Shown: piece by piece, positions 41,365 through 51,296 of the stretch
How the letters are laid out: the number at the start of each line of letters is the position of its first letter
Position numbering within the stretch: position 1 is the stretch's first letter
Source: Pseudomonas entomophila
Lineage (GTDB): Bacteria; Pseudomonadota; Gammaproteobacteria; Pseudomonadales; Pseudomonadaceae
Direction: 5' to 3'
Assembly: GCF_013523165.1 (NCBI RefSeq)
Contig: NZ_JAAMQI010000017.1
Coordinates: 1-64,000, forward strand
Length of the DNA: 64,000 nucleotides
Notes under the pieces: model-generated
Seen by the model: the letters and a program-made list of their open reading frames with translations, nothing else
What the model was told of the DNA's origin: nothing
Databases searched by the model: none
Position numbers and translations under genes: made by a program

Positions 41365-41396
41365 TCAGGTACGCTATCCTGCGTCCTCGTACCTGA
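41365..41396. promoter_or_regulatory. Second dyad, just upstream of the DHA2 exporter gene
   Basis: TCAGGTACG, 14 bases, CGTACCTGA: nine perfect base pairs. It ends 37 bases before the ATG at 41434, so it could be an operator over the promoter or a leader hairpin. Confidence 0.45.
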
Positions 41397-41433
41397 CCTG
41401 CGACCCCGCCCGCCCTCTGCCCAGGCCTGCCCC

Positions 41434-42888
41434 ATGACTGCCTCGCTCCTGCCGAACATTCCCCGTGCAACGCTGATCGCCCTGATGCTGGCGACGTTGC
41501 TGGGCGCGCTCGACCAGACCATCGTGGCGGTGTCGCTACCGGCCATTTCCGCGCAGTTCGGCGAGGTCGGCCTGCTGGCCTGGGTGGTCTCCGGCTACAT
41601 GGTGGCCATGACCATCGCCGTTCCGCTCTACGGCAAGCTGGGCGACCTGTATGGCCGTCGGCTGATGATCCTGACCGGCACGGCGGTCTTCACCGTGGCG
41701 TCGGTGGCGTGCGCTCTGGCCCAGGACATGCCGCAACTGATCGCCGCCCGTGTGCTGCAAGGGCTGGGTGCGGGCGGGATGATCTCGGTCAGCCAGGCGA
41801 TCGTCGGCGACCTCGTGCCGCCGCGCGAGCGGGGACGCTACCAGGGCTATTTCAGTGGCATGTACGCGGTGGCCAGCGTGGCAGGCCCCGTCCTGGGTGG
41901 CGGCCTGACCGAGTACCTGTCGTGGCACTGGGTGTTCTGGGTCAACCTGCCGCTGGGGGTGTGCACCTGGTGGGCGCTGCAACGCGCACTGGGCGCGCCA
42001 GGCCGCACGCGCCCCGATGCACGCGTGGACTATGCAGGCGCAGTCCTGCTGACGCTGGGCCTGGGCAGCTTGCTGTTGGGCGTCACCTGGGTCGGCCAGG
42101 GTCATGCCTGGACCAGCCCGGCCGTGATGGGTCTGGCCGCTGGCGCGCTGATCGCCCTGCTCGCGTTCGTCGCCCACGAACGTCGCACGGTGCAGCCGCT
42201 GATGCCGTTGCACCTGTTCGGCAACCCCGTGGCGGTGCTGTGCTGGACGACGCTGTTCTTCGCCAGCTTCCAGTCGATCTCCCTGACCATGCTCGAGCCG
42301 CTGCGCGTACAGAGCCTCACCAGCGCAGGTGCCGACAGCGCCGCCCTGCACCTGTTGCCGCTGGCGATGGGCCTGCCCATCGGGGCCTTCACTGGCGGGC
42401 GCCTGACCTCCCGAACCGGCCGCTACAAACCGCAGATCCTGACCGGCGCCCTGTTGATGCCGGTGGCGATCCTGGGCCTGGCCCTCACCCCGGTGCAGGC
42501 GAGCCTGCCCAGTGCGCTGTGCCTGCTGGTGATCGGCATCGCCTGCGGGTTGCAGTTTCCCACCTCGCTGGTCGGCGCGCAGAGCGCGGTGGCGCAACAC
42601 GACATGGGCGTGGTCACCAGTACGACCAACCTGTTCCGGTCCCTGGGCGGTGCGGTGGGCGTGGCCTGTATGTCCAGCGCGCTGCTGGCGCTGATGCTAC
42701 GGGCCGGGCTGGGGCAGTCGGAAGGGGGCGACGTGTTGCTGGGCAGCCTGCATGCGCAGGGTCACGCGGCGAGCCCAGCATTGTCCGGCGTGTTCCGCCA
42801 CCTGCTGGAAGGCAGCGCTGCGGTCTCGCTGCTGGGGACGCTCGCTGCGCTGACGCTGCCGGATCGGCCCCTGCGCGGGCGCAGCTAA
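41434..42888 (+). CDS. DHA2-family (EmrB/QacA) MFS multidrug exporter
   Basis: A 484-residue protein with fourteen hydrophobic helices, as expected for DHA2 drug:H+ antiporters. LLGALDQTIVAVSLPAI marks helix 1, GKLGDLYGRRLMI loop 2-3, and QGLGAGGMISVSQAIVGD helix 4; the helix-5 antiporter motif appears as ASVAGPVLGGGLTEYLSWHW. The substrate is unknown. No membrane-fusion protein is encoded beside it, so it should act alone in the inner membrane. It ends 36 bases before the convergent ttgR. Confidence 0.88.
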   Translation: MTASLLPNIPRATLIALMLATLLGALDQTIVAVSLPAISAQFGEVGLLAWVVSGYMVAMTIAVPLYGKLGDLYGRRLMILTGTAVFTVASVACALAQDMPQLIAARVLQGLGAGGMISVSQAIVGDLVPPRERGRYQGYFSGMYAVASVAGPVLGGGLTEYLSWHWVFWVNLPLGVCTWWALQRALGAPGRTRPDARVDYAGAVLLTLGLGSLLLGVTWVGQGHAWTSPAVMGLAAGALIALLAFVAHERRTVQPLMPLHLFGNPVAVLCWTTLFFASFQSISLTMLEPLRVQSLTSAGADSAALHLLPLAMGLPIGAFTGGRLTSRTGRYKPQILTGALLMPVAILGLALTPVQASLPSALCLLVIGIACGLQFPTSLVGAQSAVAQHDMGVVTSTTNLFRSLGGAVGVACMSSALLALMLRAGLGQSEGGDVLLGSLHAQGHAASPALSGVFRHLLEGSAAVSLLGTLAALTLPDRPLRGRS

Positions 42889-42924
42889 CAGGGGAAACAC
42901 GTCTTCACACACCTTCACAAAAGG

Positions 42925-43557
42925 TCATTTGCGCAGGGCCGGGCTCCAGCGCAACATGTCCAGCCCGGTGTCGGCCCACTTTTCGGCATCGCCCCGCAGG
43001 TCGAAACTGTCCGGCAGCAACAGCCAGCGCTTGACCAGCCCGTCGACGTAAGCGAACAGCGCGAGCGCGGCGCGGTCAGTGTCCAAGGTCTCTGGCAATT
43101 GGCCACGGCGCACGGCATTGGTGACGGCTAACGAGATACTCTCATGGCATTCGATGATCGAACTCTGCCGTTGCTGGCGAATCTCGCACATGTCGTCGGT
43201 GAATTCGCACTTGTACTGCAGGATCTCGTTGATTCGCCGCGTGCGCGAATCCTGCACCACCTCCCGGAACAGACGCACCAGCAGTTGCCGGGTGCAGCCC
43301 AGGGGGTCGAGTTCGTCTTCGCTTTCGCTGGCCCGGGCCAGCGGGTCGAGGGTCTCGCGCAGGCTTTCGAGCAGCGCTTCGATCAATTCGGCCTTGTTGT
43401 TGAAGTGCCAGTAGATCGCGCCGCGGGTCACCCCTGCCAGTTCGGCGATCTCCGCCAGGGTGGTGCGGGCCACGCCGCGGTTGTAGAAGGCCTTTTCCGC
43501 GGCCTCGAGGATCTGGTTTCGAGTTTCCTGGGCTTCCTCTTTGGTACGACGAACCAT
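42925..43557 (-). CDS. ttgR: TetR-family efflux repressor TtgR
   Basis: A 210-residue repressor. The N-terminal HTH ([28 protein letters not shown], residues 30-57) is nearly the canonical AcrR/TtgR form, and the ligand-binding domain contains the TtgR-type stretches [17 protein letters not shown] and [15 protein letters not shown]. TtgR binds antibiotics, flavonoids and other plant compounds, then releases the ttgABC promoter. It is divergent from ttgA across the operator at 43680-43717. Confidence 0.95.
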   Translation of the reverse strand: MVRRTKEEAQETRNQILEAAEKAFYNRGVARTTLAEIAELAGVTRGAIYWHFNNKAELIEALLESLRETLDPLARASESEDELDPLGCTRQLLVRLFREVVQDSRTRRINEILQYKCEFTDDMCEIRQQRQSSIIECHESISLAVTNAVRRGQLPETLDTDRAALALFAYVDGLVKRWLLLPDSFDLRGDAEKWADTGLDMLRWSPALRK

Positions 43558-43679
43558 GGCAGTACAACCTCATCAGCGCCCCTGCGCTGGGCAAGCGCGG
43601 AGCGATCGTGCCGGGCTCGTCCCGAAAGGCGGCAGCCGGTCTCGTTTATCACGGCCAGGGCGGGCAAATGGCCGCACCA

Positions 43680-43717
43680 GCGCTGTTTACAAACAACCAT
43701 GAATGTAAGTATATTCA
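43680..43717. promoter_or_regulatory. TtgR operator overlapping the ttgABC and ttgR promoters
   Basis: The core TTTACAAACAACCATGAATG followed by TAAGTATATTC matches the operator described for P. putida DOT-T1E/KT2440. The half-sites TTTACA and TGTAAG give a pseudo-palindrome. The remainder of 43558-43845 holds the two leaders. Confidence 0.85.
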
Positions 43718-43845
43718 TTAGCAAGCTATTTATCCACTCGGCGATACCGCGGCTCACCCGGCGGTACTTGCCGGGTCGCCCGATTGCCTACAGCACACTT
43801 CATCACTTTTGAGCGTCCCCCTGCTCTTGCGACCCGAGGACTGTC

Positions 43846-45003
43846 ATGCAACTCAAGCCAGCCGTTTCCGCTCTGGTTTCTGCCGTCGCCCTGGCCACCC
43901 TGCTCGGTGGCTGCCAGAAAAAAGAAGAAGCCGCGCCCCCCGCGCAAGCTCCTCAGGTCGGCGTCGTCACCCTGAAAGCGCAACCCTTCACCCTGACATC
44001 CGAACTGCCGGGCCGCACCAGCGCCTACCGGGTCGCCGAAGTCCGTCCACAGGTCAACGGCATCATTCTCAAGCGCCTGTTCAAGGAAGGCAGCGACGTC
44101 AAGGCCGGGCAGCAGCTCTACCAGATCGACCCTGCGGTCTATGAGGCCAACCTGGCCAATGCCCAGGCCGACGTCCAGGCCACCCGTTCGCTGGCCGGCC
44201 GCTACAAGCAGCTGATCGACGAGCAGGCGGTGAGCCGGCAGGAATACGACGATGCGCGCGCCAAGCAGCTGCAGGCCGAGGCCACGCTCAAGGCTGCCCA
44301 GATCGACCTGCGCTACACCAAGGTGATGGCGCCGATCAGCGGTCGCATCGGCCGCTCGGCCTACACCGAGGGCGCGCTGGTGAGCAATGCGCAGACCAAC
44401 GCCATGGCCACCATCCAGCAGCTCGACCCGATCTACGTCGACGTCACCCAGTCGTCGGCCGAACTGCTCAAGCTGCGCCGTGACCTGCAAAACGGCCAGT
44501 TGCAGCGCGCTGGTGACAACGCCGCCAAGGTCCAGCTGGTGCTCGAAGACGGCTCTGTCTATGCACAGGAAGGCCGCCTGGAGTTCTCCGAAGTGTCGGT
44601 CGACGAGACCACCGGCTCGGTGACCCTGCGCGCCCTGTTCCCCAATCCGGACCACACCCTGCTGCCTGGCATGTTCGTCCATGCGCGCCTGAGCGCGGGC
44701 GTCAACCAGAACGCCATCCTGGCGCCGCAGCAAGGCGTGACCCGCGACATCAAGGGCCAGGCGACCGCGATGGTGGTCAACCAGGACAACAAGGTCGAGC
44801 AGCGCTCGCTCAAGGCCAGCCGCACGTTGGGCAACGACTGGCTGATCGAGGACGGCCTCAAGCCGGGCGATCGGCTGATCACCGAGGGCTTGCAGTACGT
44901 GCGCCCTGGGGCCGAGGTCAAGGTGAGCGAGGCCACCAACGTCAAGCAACCGGGCGAGCAAGGCCAGGCCGGCGCCGCCGACGCGGGCGGCAAAGGGGAG
45001 TAA
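43846..45003 (+). CDS. ttgA: RND efflux periplasmic adaptor TtgA
   Basis: A 385-residue membrane-fusion lipoprotein. The signal ends in LLGGC (Cys23). The biotinyl-lipoyl-like motif (VAEVRPQVNGIILKRLFKEG), the alpha-helical hairpin (LANAQADVQATRSLAGRYKQ), and the beta-barrel (LEFSEVSVDETTGSVTLRAL) are present. It couples the inner-membrane pump TtgB to the channel TtgC. GAGG precedes the start, and ttgB begins three bases after the stop. Confidence 0.95.
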   Translation: MQLKPAVSALVSAVALATLLGGCQKKEEAAPPAQAPQVGVVTLKAQPFTLTSELPGRTSAYRVAEVRPQVNGIILKRLFKEGSDVKAGQQLYQIDPAVYEANLANAQADVQATRSLAGRYKQLIDEQAVSRQEYDDARAKQLQAEATLKAAQIDLRYTKVMAPISGRIGRSAYTEGALVSNAQTNAMATIQQLDPIYVDVTQSSAELLKLRRDLQNGQLQRAGDNAAKVQLVLEDGSVYAQEGRLEFSEVSVDETTGSVTLRALFPNPDHTLLPGMFVHARLSAGVNQNAILAPQQGVTRDIKGQATAMVVNQDNKVEQRSLKASRTLGNDWLIEDGLKPGDRLITEGLQYVRPGAEVKVSEATNVKQPGEQGQAGAADAGGKGE

Positions 45004-45006
45004 GTC

Positions 45007-48000
45007 ATGTCCAAGTTCTTCATTGATCGCCCGATCTTCGCCTGGGTGATCGCACTGGTGATCATGCTGGTCGGCGCCTTGTCGATCCTCAAGCTGCCGA
45101 TCAGCCAGTACCCCAGCATCGCGCCACCGGCCATCGCCATTTCCGTGACCTACCCGGGCGCTTCGGCGCAGACCGTGCAGGACACCGTGGTGCAGGTCAT
45201 CGAGCAACAGCTCAACGGCATCGACAACCTGCGTTACGTGCAGTCGGAGAGCAACTCCGACGGCAGCATGACCATCACCGCCACGTTCGAGCAGGGCACC
45301 GACCCTGACATCGCGCAGGTCCAGGTGCAGAACAAGCTGAACCTGGCGACCCCGCTGCTGCCGCAAGAAGTGCAGCAACAGGGGATCCGCGTGACCAAGG
45401 CGGTCAAGAACTTCCTGATGGTGATCGGTCTGGTGTCCGAGGACGGCAGCCTGACCAAGGAAGACCTGGCCAACTACATCGTCTCGAACATGCAGGACCC
45501 GATCTCCCGGACCTCCGGGGTCGGTGACTTCCAGGTCTTCGGCGCCCAGTACGCCATGCGCATCTGGCTCGACCCGGCCAAGCTGAACAAGTACCAGCTG
45601 ACCCCGGTCGACGTGCGCACGGCGATCACCGCGCAGAACGTCCAGGTCTCCTCCGGCCAGTTGGGCGGCCTGCCGGCCGTGCCAGGCACCCAGCTCAACG
45701 CCACCATCATCGGCAAGACCCGTCTGCAGACCGCCGAGCAGTTCAAGAACATCCTGCTCAAGGTCAACCGTGACGGCGCCCAGGTGCGCCTGGGCGATGT
45801 CGCCGAAGTCGGCCTGGGCGGTGAAAACTACGCGGTCAGCGCGCAGTTCAACGGCAAGGCGGCCTCGGGCCTGGCGGTCAAGCTGGCCACCGGCGCCAAC
45901 GCCCTGGAAACCGCCAAGGCGCTGCGCCAGACCATCGCCGACCTGGAGCCGTTCTTCCCGCCAGGCGTGAAGGCCGTGTTCCCGTACGACACCACGCCCG
46001 TGGTCACCGAATCGATCAGCGGCGTGATTCACACGCTGATCGAGGCAGTGGTGCTGGTGTTCCTGGTGATGTACCTGTTCCTGCAGAACTTCCGCGCCAC
46101 GATCATCACCACCATGACCGTGCCGGTGGTCCTGCTGGGCACCTTCGGCATCCTGGCGGCGGCCGGTTTCAACATCAACACCCTGACCATGTTCGCCATG
46201 ATCCTGGCCATCGGCCTGCTGGTGGACGATGCCATCGTGGTGGTGGAGAACGTCGAGCGGGTGATGTCCGAGGAAGGCTTGCCGCCCAAGGAGGCCACCA
46301 AGCGCTCCATGGGGCAGATCCAGGGCGCCCTGGTCGGTATCGCGCTGGTGCTGTCGGCGGTCCTGCTGCCGATGGCGTTCTTCGGCGGCTCCACCGGGGT
46401 GATCTACCGCCAGTTCTCGATCACCATCGTCTCGGCGATGGGCTTGTCGGTGCTGGTGGCGCTGGTCTTCACGCCGGCCCTGTGCGCCACCCTGCTCAAG
46501 CCGCTGAAAAAGGGCCAGCACCACGAAGCCAAAGGCGGCTTCTTCGGCTGGTTCAACCGTCAGTTCGACCGCAGCGTCAACGGCTACGAGCGCAGCGTGG
46601 GCAGCATCCTGCGGCACAAGGTGCCGTTCCTGCTGGCGTATGCGCTGATCGTGGTCGGCATGATCTGGCTGTTCACCCGCATCCCGACCGCCTTCCTGCC
46701 GGAAGAAGACCAGGGCGTCCTGTTCGCCCAGGTACAGACCCCGGCCGGTTCGAGTGCCGAGCGCACCCAGTCGGTGGTCGACCAGATGCGTGAGTACCTG
46801 CTGCGCGACGAGTCCGACACCGTGTCGTCGGTGTTCACCGTGACCGGCTTCAACTTCGCCGGCCGTGGCCAGAGCTCGGGCATGGCGTTCATCATGCTCA
46901 AGCCGTGGGAAGAGCGTTCGGCCGAGAACAGCGTGTTCGGCCTGGCCGAGCGTGCACAGCAATACTTCTTCAGCTTCCGCGACGCGATGGTGTTCGCCTT
47001 CGCGCCGCCAGCGGTGCTGGAGCTGGGCAACGCCACCGGCTTCGACGTGTTCCTCCAGGACCGCGCCGGGCTCGGTCACGAGAAACTGATGGAAGCGCGC
47101 GGCCAGTTCCTGGCCAAGGCGTCCCAGAGCAAGATCCTCGCCGGCGTGCGCCCCAACGGCCTGAACGACGAGCCGCAGTACCAGCTGATCGTCGATGACG
47201 AGCGTGCCAGCGCCCTGGGCGTGACCATTGCCGATATCAACAACACCCTGTCGATCGCGCTCGGGGGCAGCTACGTCAACGACTTCATCGACCGGGGTCG
47301 GGTGAAGAAGGTCTACATCCAGGGTCAGGCCAATGCGCGCATGAGCCCGGAAGACCTGCAGAAGTGGTACGTGCGCAACGGCGCAGGCGAAATGGTGCCC
47401 TTCTCCTCGTTCGCCCATGGCGAGTGGACCTACGGTTCACCCAAGCTGTCGCGCTACAACGGTGTCGAAGCGGTCGAGATCCTCGGCACCCCGGCGCCTG
47501 GCTACAGCACCGGTGACGCCATGGCGGAGGTCGAGCGCATCGCTGGCGAACTGCCGGACGGCATCGGCTTCGCCTGGACGGGCATGTCCTACGAGGAAAA
47601 GCTGTCCGGTTCGCAGATGCCGGCGCTGTTCGCCCTGTCGCTGCTGTTCGTGTTCCTCTGCCTGGCCGCCCTGTACGAAAGCTGGTCGATCCCGATCGCC
47701 GTGGTGCTGGTCGTGCCGCTGGGCATCATCGGTGCGCTGATCGCCACCAGCCTGCGCGGGCTGTCCAACGACGTGTACTTCCTGGTCGGCCTGTTGACCA
47801 CCATCGGCCTGGCGGCGAAGAACGCGATCCTGATCGTTGAGTTCGCCAAGGAGCTGCACGAGCAAGGCAAGAGCCTGTACGACGCGACCATCGAGGCCTG
47901 CCGCATGCGACTGCGCCCGATCATCATGACCTCGCTGGCCTTCATTCTCGGCGTGGTACCGTTGACCATCGCCAGTGGCGCCGGCTCCGGCAGCCAGCAC

Positions 48001-48159
48001 GCGATCGGTACCGGCGTGATCGGCGGTATGCTCAGTGCCACCGTGCTGGCGATCTTCTGGGTCCCGCTGTTCTTCGTCGCCGTGTCGTCGCTGTTTGGCA
48101 GCAAAGAGCCCAAGCATCCAGACACCCCTGAAACTTCACGTAATGAGGCTGGGCAATGA
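45007..48159 (+). CDS. ttgB: RND efflux pump TtgB
   Basis: A 1050-residue AcrB/MexB homologue, the proton-driven exporter of antibiotics and solvents such as toluene. It starts [20 protein letters not shown]. The proton-relay residues Asp407 and Asp408 ([12 protein letters not shown]) and Lys938 ([13 protein letters not shown]) are in place. Two large periplasmic loops and twelve helices are complete, with no frameshift. The C-terminal tail is short and charged. Its stop overlaps the ttgC start (ATGA). Confidence 0.97.
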   Translation: MSKFFIDRPIFAWVIALVIMLVGALSILKLPISQYPSIAPPAIAISVTYPGASAQTVQDTVVQVIEQQLNGIDNLRYVQSESNSDGSMTITATFEQGTDPDIAQVQVQNKLNLATPLLPQEVQQQGIRVTKAVKNFLMVIGLVSEDGSLTKEDLANYIVSNMQDPISRTSGVGDFQVFGAQYAMRIWLDPAKLNKYQLTPVDVRTAITAQNVQVSSGQLGGLPAVPGTQLNATIIGKTRLQTAEQFKNILLKVNRDGAQVRLGDVAEVGLGGENYAVSAQFNGKAASGLAVKLATGANALETAKALRQTIADLEPFFPPGVKAVFPYDTTPVVTESISGVIHTLIEAVVLVFLVMYLFLQNFRATIITTMTVPVVLLGTFGILAAAGFNINTLTMFAMILAIGLLVDDAIVVVENVERVMSEEGLPPKEATKRSMGQIQGALVGIALVLSAVLLPMAFFGGSTGVIYRQFSITIVSAMGLSVLVALVFTPALCATLLKPLKKGQHHEAKGGFFGWFNRQFDRSVNGYERSVGSILRHKVPFLLAYALIVVGMIWLFTRIPTAFLPEEDQGVLFAQVQTPAGSSAERTQSVVDQMREYLLRDESDTVSSVFTVTGFNFAGRGQSSGMAFIMLKPWEERSAENSVFGLAERAQQYFFSFRDAMVFAFAPPAVLELGNATGFDVFLQDRAGLGHEKLMEARGQFLAKASQSKILAGVRPNGLNDEPQYQLIVDDERASALGVTIADINNTLSIALGGSYVNDFIDRGRVKKVYIQGQANARMSPEDLQKWYVRNGAGEMVPFSSFAHGEWTYGSPKLSRYNGVEAVEILGTPAPGYSTGDAMAEVERIAGELPDGIGFAWTGMSYEEKLSGSQMPALFALSLLFVFLCLAALYESWSIPIAVVLVVPLGIIGALIATSLRGLSNDVYFLVGLLTTIGLAAKNAILIVEFAKELHEQGKSLYDATIEACRMRLRPIIMTSLAFILGVVPLTIASGAGSGSQHAIGTGVIGGMLSATVLAIFWVPLFFVAVSSLFGSKEPKHPDTPETSRNEAGQ

Positions 48160-49583
48160 CCAAGTCTTTGTTGTCCCTGGCGGTTACCGCCCTGATCCTC
48201 GGCGGCTGCTCGCTGATTCCCGACTACCAGACGCCGGAGGCGCCGGTTCCGGCGCAATGGCCACAGGGTCCGCAGTACTCCCCGGCCGAGTCGGCCGAGG
48301 TGGCGGCCGCCGAGCAAGGCTGGCGCCAGGTGTTCCGCGACCCGGCGCTGCAACAGCTGATCCAGACCGCCCTGGTGAACAACCGCGACCTGCGCGTCGC
48401 GGCCCTGAACACCGAGGCCTATCGCGCGCAGTACCGCATCCAGCGCGCTGACCTGCTGCCGACGGTCTCGGCCACCGCCGCTGGCTCTCGCCAGCGCTTG
48501 CCGAGCGGAGTCTCGCCAACAGGGCAATCGGCCATCAGCAGCCAGTACTCCGCCACCTTGGGCATCAGCGCCTACGAGCTGGACCTGTTCGGTCGGGTAC
48601 GCAGCCTGTCCGAGCAGGCGCTGCAGACCTACCTGTCCAGCGAAGAGGCACGGCGCTCGACCCAGATCAGTCTGGTCGCCAGCGTGGCCAACGCCTACTA
48701 CACCTGGCAGGCCGACCGCGAGCTGCTCAAGCTGACCCAGGACACCCTCAAGGCGTTCGAGCAGAGCTATTCGTTGACCCGCCGCAGCACCGAAGTCGGT
48801 GTGTCCTCGGCACTGGACCTGAGCCAGGCGCGGACCTCGGTGGAAACCGCCAAGGTCAAGCTGGCCCAGTACCAGCGCCTGGTCGCCCAGGACATCAACA
48901 GCCTGACCGTGCTGCTGGGCGCCGGGCTGCCGAACGACCTGCCCGAGCCGCCGAAGCTGGACGACACCAAGCTGGCCGACGTGCCGGCCGGCCTGCCGTC
49001 GGACATGCTGCAGCGGCGTCCGGACATCCAGGAAGCGGAGTACCTGCTCAAGGCCGCCAACGCCAACATCGGCGCGGCCCGCGCGGCCTTCTTCCCGAGC
49101 ATCAGCCTGACCTCCAACGCCGGCACCCTGAGCGCCGACGCCGACGGGCTGTTCAAGGGGGGGTCGGGGACCTGGCTGTTCCAGCCGCAGATCAATCTGC
49201 CGATCTTCACCGCCGGTAGCCTCAAGGCCAGCCTGGACTACGCGAAGATCCAGAAGGACATCAACGTGGCCCGCTACGAGAAGACCATCCAGACGGCGTT
49301 CCAGGAAGTGTCCGATGGCCTGGCGGCGCGCAAGACCTTCCAGGATCAGGTTCAGGCGCAACGCGACCTGGTCGCCGCGAACCAGGACTACTATCGCCTG
49401 GCCGAGCGTCGCTACCGGATCGGGATCGACAGCAACCTGACCTTCCTCGACGCCCAGCGCAATCTGTTCAGCGCCGAGCAGTCATTGATCACCGACCGCC
49501 TGACCCAGCTGACCAGCGAGGTCAACCTGTACAAGGCCCTGGGCGGCGGCTGGTACGAGCGTACTGGTCAGGCCCAGCTGTAA
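48156..49583 (+). CDS. ttgC: Outer-membrane efflux channel TtgC
   Basis: A 475-residue OprM/TolC-family lipoprotein. The signal peptide ends in the lipobox LILGGC (Cys18). The two outer-membrane efflux repeats are visible ([20 protein letters not shown], then [20 protein letters not shown]). The protein completes the TtgABC tripartite pump. It is coupled to ttgB by a four-base overlap, and a large hairpin follows. Confidence 0.95.
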   Translation: MTKSLLSLAVTALILGGCSLIPDYQTPEAPVPAQWPQGPQYSPAESAEVAAAEQGWRQVFRDPALQQLIQTALVNNRDLRVAALNTEAYRAQYRIQRADLLPTVSATAAGSRQRLPSGVSPTGQSAISSQYSATLGISAYELDLFGRVRSLSEQALQTYLSSEEARRSTQISLVASVANAYYTWQADRELLKLTQDTLKAFEQSYSLTRRSTEVGVSSALDLSQARTSVETAKVKLAQYQRLVAQDINSLTVLLGAGLPNDLPEPPKLDDTKLADVPAGLPSDMLQRRPDIQEAEYLLKAANANIGAARAAFFPSISLTSNAGTLSADADGLFKGGSGTWLFQPQINLPIFTAGSLKASLDYAKIQKDINVARYEKTIQTAFQEVSDGLAARKTFQDQVQAQRDLVAANQDYYRLAERRYRIGIDSNLTFLDAQRNLFSAEQSLITDRLTQLTSEVNLYKALGGGWYERTGQAQL

Positions 49584-49586
49584 GAC

Positions 49587-49656
49587 CACACGGCCCCAGC
49601 GACAGGACACCGGATGAACATCTCATCGGGGTCCTGGCGCTGGGGCCGTCGTGTTT
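49587..49656. terminator. Large inverted repeat after ttgABC, probably bidirectional terminator
   Basis: ACACGGCCCCAGCGACAGGAC and GTCCTGGCGCTGGGGCCGTCGTGT form a long stem with one or two mismatches, around a loop of about 20 bases, ending in GTGTTTCTG. It lies between two convergent genes (ttgC and the amidotransferase), so it can stop both transcripts. Confidence 0.65.
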
Positions 49657-49663
49657 CTGTCGT

Positions 49664-50401
49664 CTACCGTGCCGCCCGGCGCGCCTCGGCAGAAGGCTGG
49701 CCGATGAAGCGCAACATCCACAGCCCCACCAGATCGCCTTGATGCGCGTGGGCCAGGCTGTTGATGGCCTTGTCGTAGACCGCTGGGTCGAAGTGGTGCT
49801 GGCGTGCCTCGAGCAGGGCCTTGGCGTAGTCGTGCACGAATTCGGGATGCCCTTGGAAGCACAGCACCTGATCGCCGATGTGATAAGCGGCGTAGGGGCA
49901 GAAGTCACTGGAGGCGATGACCTGGGCCCCCGGGGGCAGACGGGTGACCTGATCCTGGTGGCTGATGAGCAGGGTGAGTTCCGACGCCTCTTCATCCATC
50001 CCTGGCGCGTGCGCGTCCAAGGTGTAGCGATGCACCCCGACACCCCACCCTTGGGGTGCACGCCCGGCCTGCCCGCCCAGGACCAGCGCCAGCAACTGGT
50101 GCCCGAAGCACACCCCCAGCAGTTTCTCGCCACGCGCGTACAGCGAGCGCAGGTAGACCTTGAGTGTCTGAATCCAGGGATCGTCGCCGAACGAGTCGGC
50201 CTTGCTGCCGGTCACCAGGTAGGCGTCGAACACGTCGTCCTCGCCCGGGTAGTGCCCGTTCATCACGTTGTACACCTGGAACTCGGCAGCGACCGGCTGG
50301 CGTGCGAACAACTGCTCGAACATCTTTCCGTAGCCTTCGTACTGCGCGATCAGCTCGGGTCGCAGGACGTCGGTTTCCAGGATGCAGAGGCGTAGCGACA
50401 T
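49664..50401 (-). CDS. Class I glutamine amidotransferase
   Basis: A 245-residue GATase1 protein of the GMP-synthase-like group. The triad is complete: Cys98 in LLGVCFGHQLL, His185 and Glu187 in CFQGHPEF. It is a stand-alone hydrolase with no fused synthetase domain. The specific amide substrate is unknown; gamma-glutamyl compound breakdown is one possibility in this group. The start at 50401 has AGGA nine bases upstream; an upstream ATG at 50422 has none. Confidence 0.85.
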   Translation of the reverse strand: MSLRLCILETDVLRPELIAQYEGYGKMFEQLFARQPVAAEFQVYNVMNGHYPGEDDVFDAYLVTGSKADSFGDDPWIQTLKVYLRSLYARGEKLLGVCFGHQLLALVLGGQAGRAPQGWGVGVHRYTLDAHAPGMDEEASELTLLISHQDQVTRLPPGAQVIASSDFCPYAAYHIGDQVLCFQGHPEFVHDYAKALLEARQHHFDPAVYDKAINSLAHAHQGDLVGLWMLRFIGQPSAEARRAAR

Positions 50402-50672
50402 AGGGTTAATCCTGAACGACATAGTGTGGATGGACCCGTAGAGCGTGCCGCGAAAGCCGCGTACAAGCAAGGGCAAGCCATCTGACGAGTGGCGTTCGTC
50501 GGGTCGTTCGCATGTTCGTCGATCACCCGTGTCTAGTTCAGGTATGCCAGCGCGTTCAACGAACATGCCCTGCACTTCGCGCATAAGTTGGCATAAGGTT
50601 AGAACAAAGCGTTCTCAAGCGATCATCGCGCTGACCCTGCAGTGGGTTATATACCCTGTAAGAAGACAGGAC

Positions 50673-50705
50673 GTGGAAACAGCGGGGGTTGCTGTCACGT
50701 TCCAC
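50673..50705 (+). promoter_or_regulatory. Predicted hairpin in the leader of the small ORF
   Basis: GTGGAAACAGC, GGGGGTT, GCTGTCACGTTCCAC can pair over 11 base pairs with a four-base bulge. A shorter dyad, GGGTTATATACCC, precedes it (50644-50656). The stretch 50402-50761 otherwise shows no gene. Confidence 0.4.
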
Positions 50706-50761
50706 TGTACGAGAAGGAAAGCCACGATCTATCAGGAATAACAAAAAGAAGGCAGTCCGCC

Positions 50762-50857
50762 ATGTTCAGAGATTCGAAAGTCCGCCAGGCAGGTCTCATC
50801 CTGTTCGCCACGACCTTGTTGCTGATCTTGCCGAACCTGACCCGCCTGTTTGGGTGA
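50762..50857 (+). CDS. Candidate 31-residue single-span membrane protein
   Basis: An ATG preceded by AGAAGG encodes a 31-residue peptide: a basic N-terminus (FRDSKVRQ), one hydrophobic helix (AGLILFATTLLLILP) and a short polar end. Good ribosome site, positive-inside charge and a clean membrane helix support a real gene. No known family is recognised. In-frame upstream codons extend the frame to 50642 but without such features. Confidence 0.5.
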   Translation: MFRDSKVRQAGLILFATTLLLILPNLTRLFG

Positions 50858-50974
50858 TGCAGGGGGGCAAGTTCACAGGCAGATCTTGAGCGCCCGAAAG
50901 CACTGCGCACCGAGGGGTGTCATACGTCGAGCGGTATTGATGCAGGGTTGTCTGATCCATCAGGTGGCTGACTG

Positions 50975-51019
50975 ATGGGCCCTGCGGGCCCAATCGCGGC
51001 ACAGGGGCCGCTCCTACAG
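50975..51019 (+). repeat. REP unit (forward)
   Basis: ATGGGCCCTGCGGGCCCAAT continuing to GGGGCCGCTCCTACAG. First of three REP units in the gene-free stretch 50858-51296. Confidence 0.8.
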
Positions 51020-51096
51020 TTTTGGACCGCATCGCTGATCTGTCAGCTCGATGCGATCCCCCTGTGGGAGATTCTATGGTTTCCACCAAGTGTGAT

Positions 51097-51133
51097 GTGG
51101 GCCCTGTGGGCCCGATCGCGACACAGGGCCACT
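51097..51133 (+). repeat. Degenerate REP unit (forward)
   Basis: GTGGGCCCTGTGGGCCCGAT then CGCGACACAGGGCCACT. It is diverged at the right end, where GGGGCCGCTCCCAC is shortened. Confidence 0.65.
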
Positions 51134-51161
51134 CACCCGTAGCCGCACCACGGCATCGTCC

Positions 51162-51208
51162 CCTGTGGGAGCGGCCCCAGTGCCGCGATTGGGACCGCAG
51201 GGCCCACG
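51162..51208 (-). repeat. REP unit (inverted)
   Basis: CTGTGGGAGCGGCCCCAGTG continuing to GGGACCGCAGGGCCCAC. It pairs with either forward unit upstream. Confidence 0.8.
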
Positions 51209-51296
51209 AGGTCAGTCACCACGGGTATCGCCGAGAGGGACTGACCACACCAAGATGACGCTTGCCTAGAGGCCCTATCACGCAAACGTGGCAGCC

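Noticed and set aside
41434..42888. DHA2 exporter as part of the TtgR regulon
   Set aside because: It is convergent to ttgR and its own spacer lacks a TtgR-like operator; adjacency alone is not evidence.
43726..47418. A very long open frame antisense to ttgA and ttgB
   Set aside because: High-GC codon bias at the third position of ttgAB keeps the opposite strand open. The translation is His/Gln/Arg-rich without domains, and ttgAB are certain.
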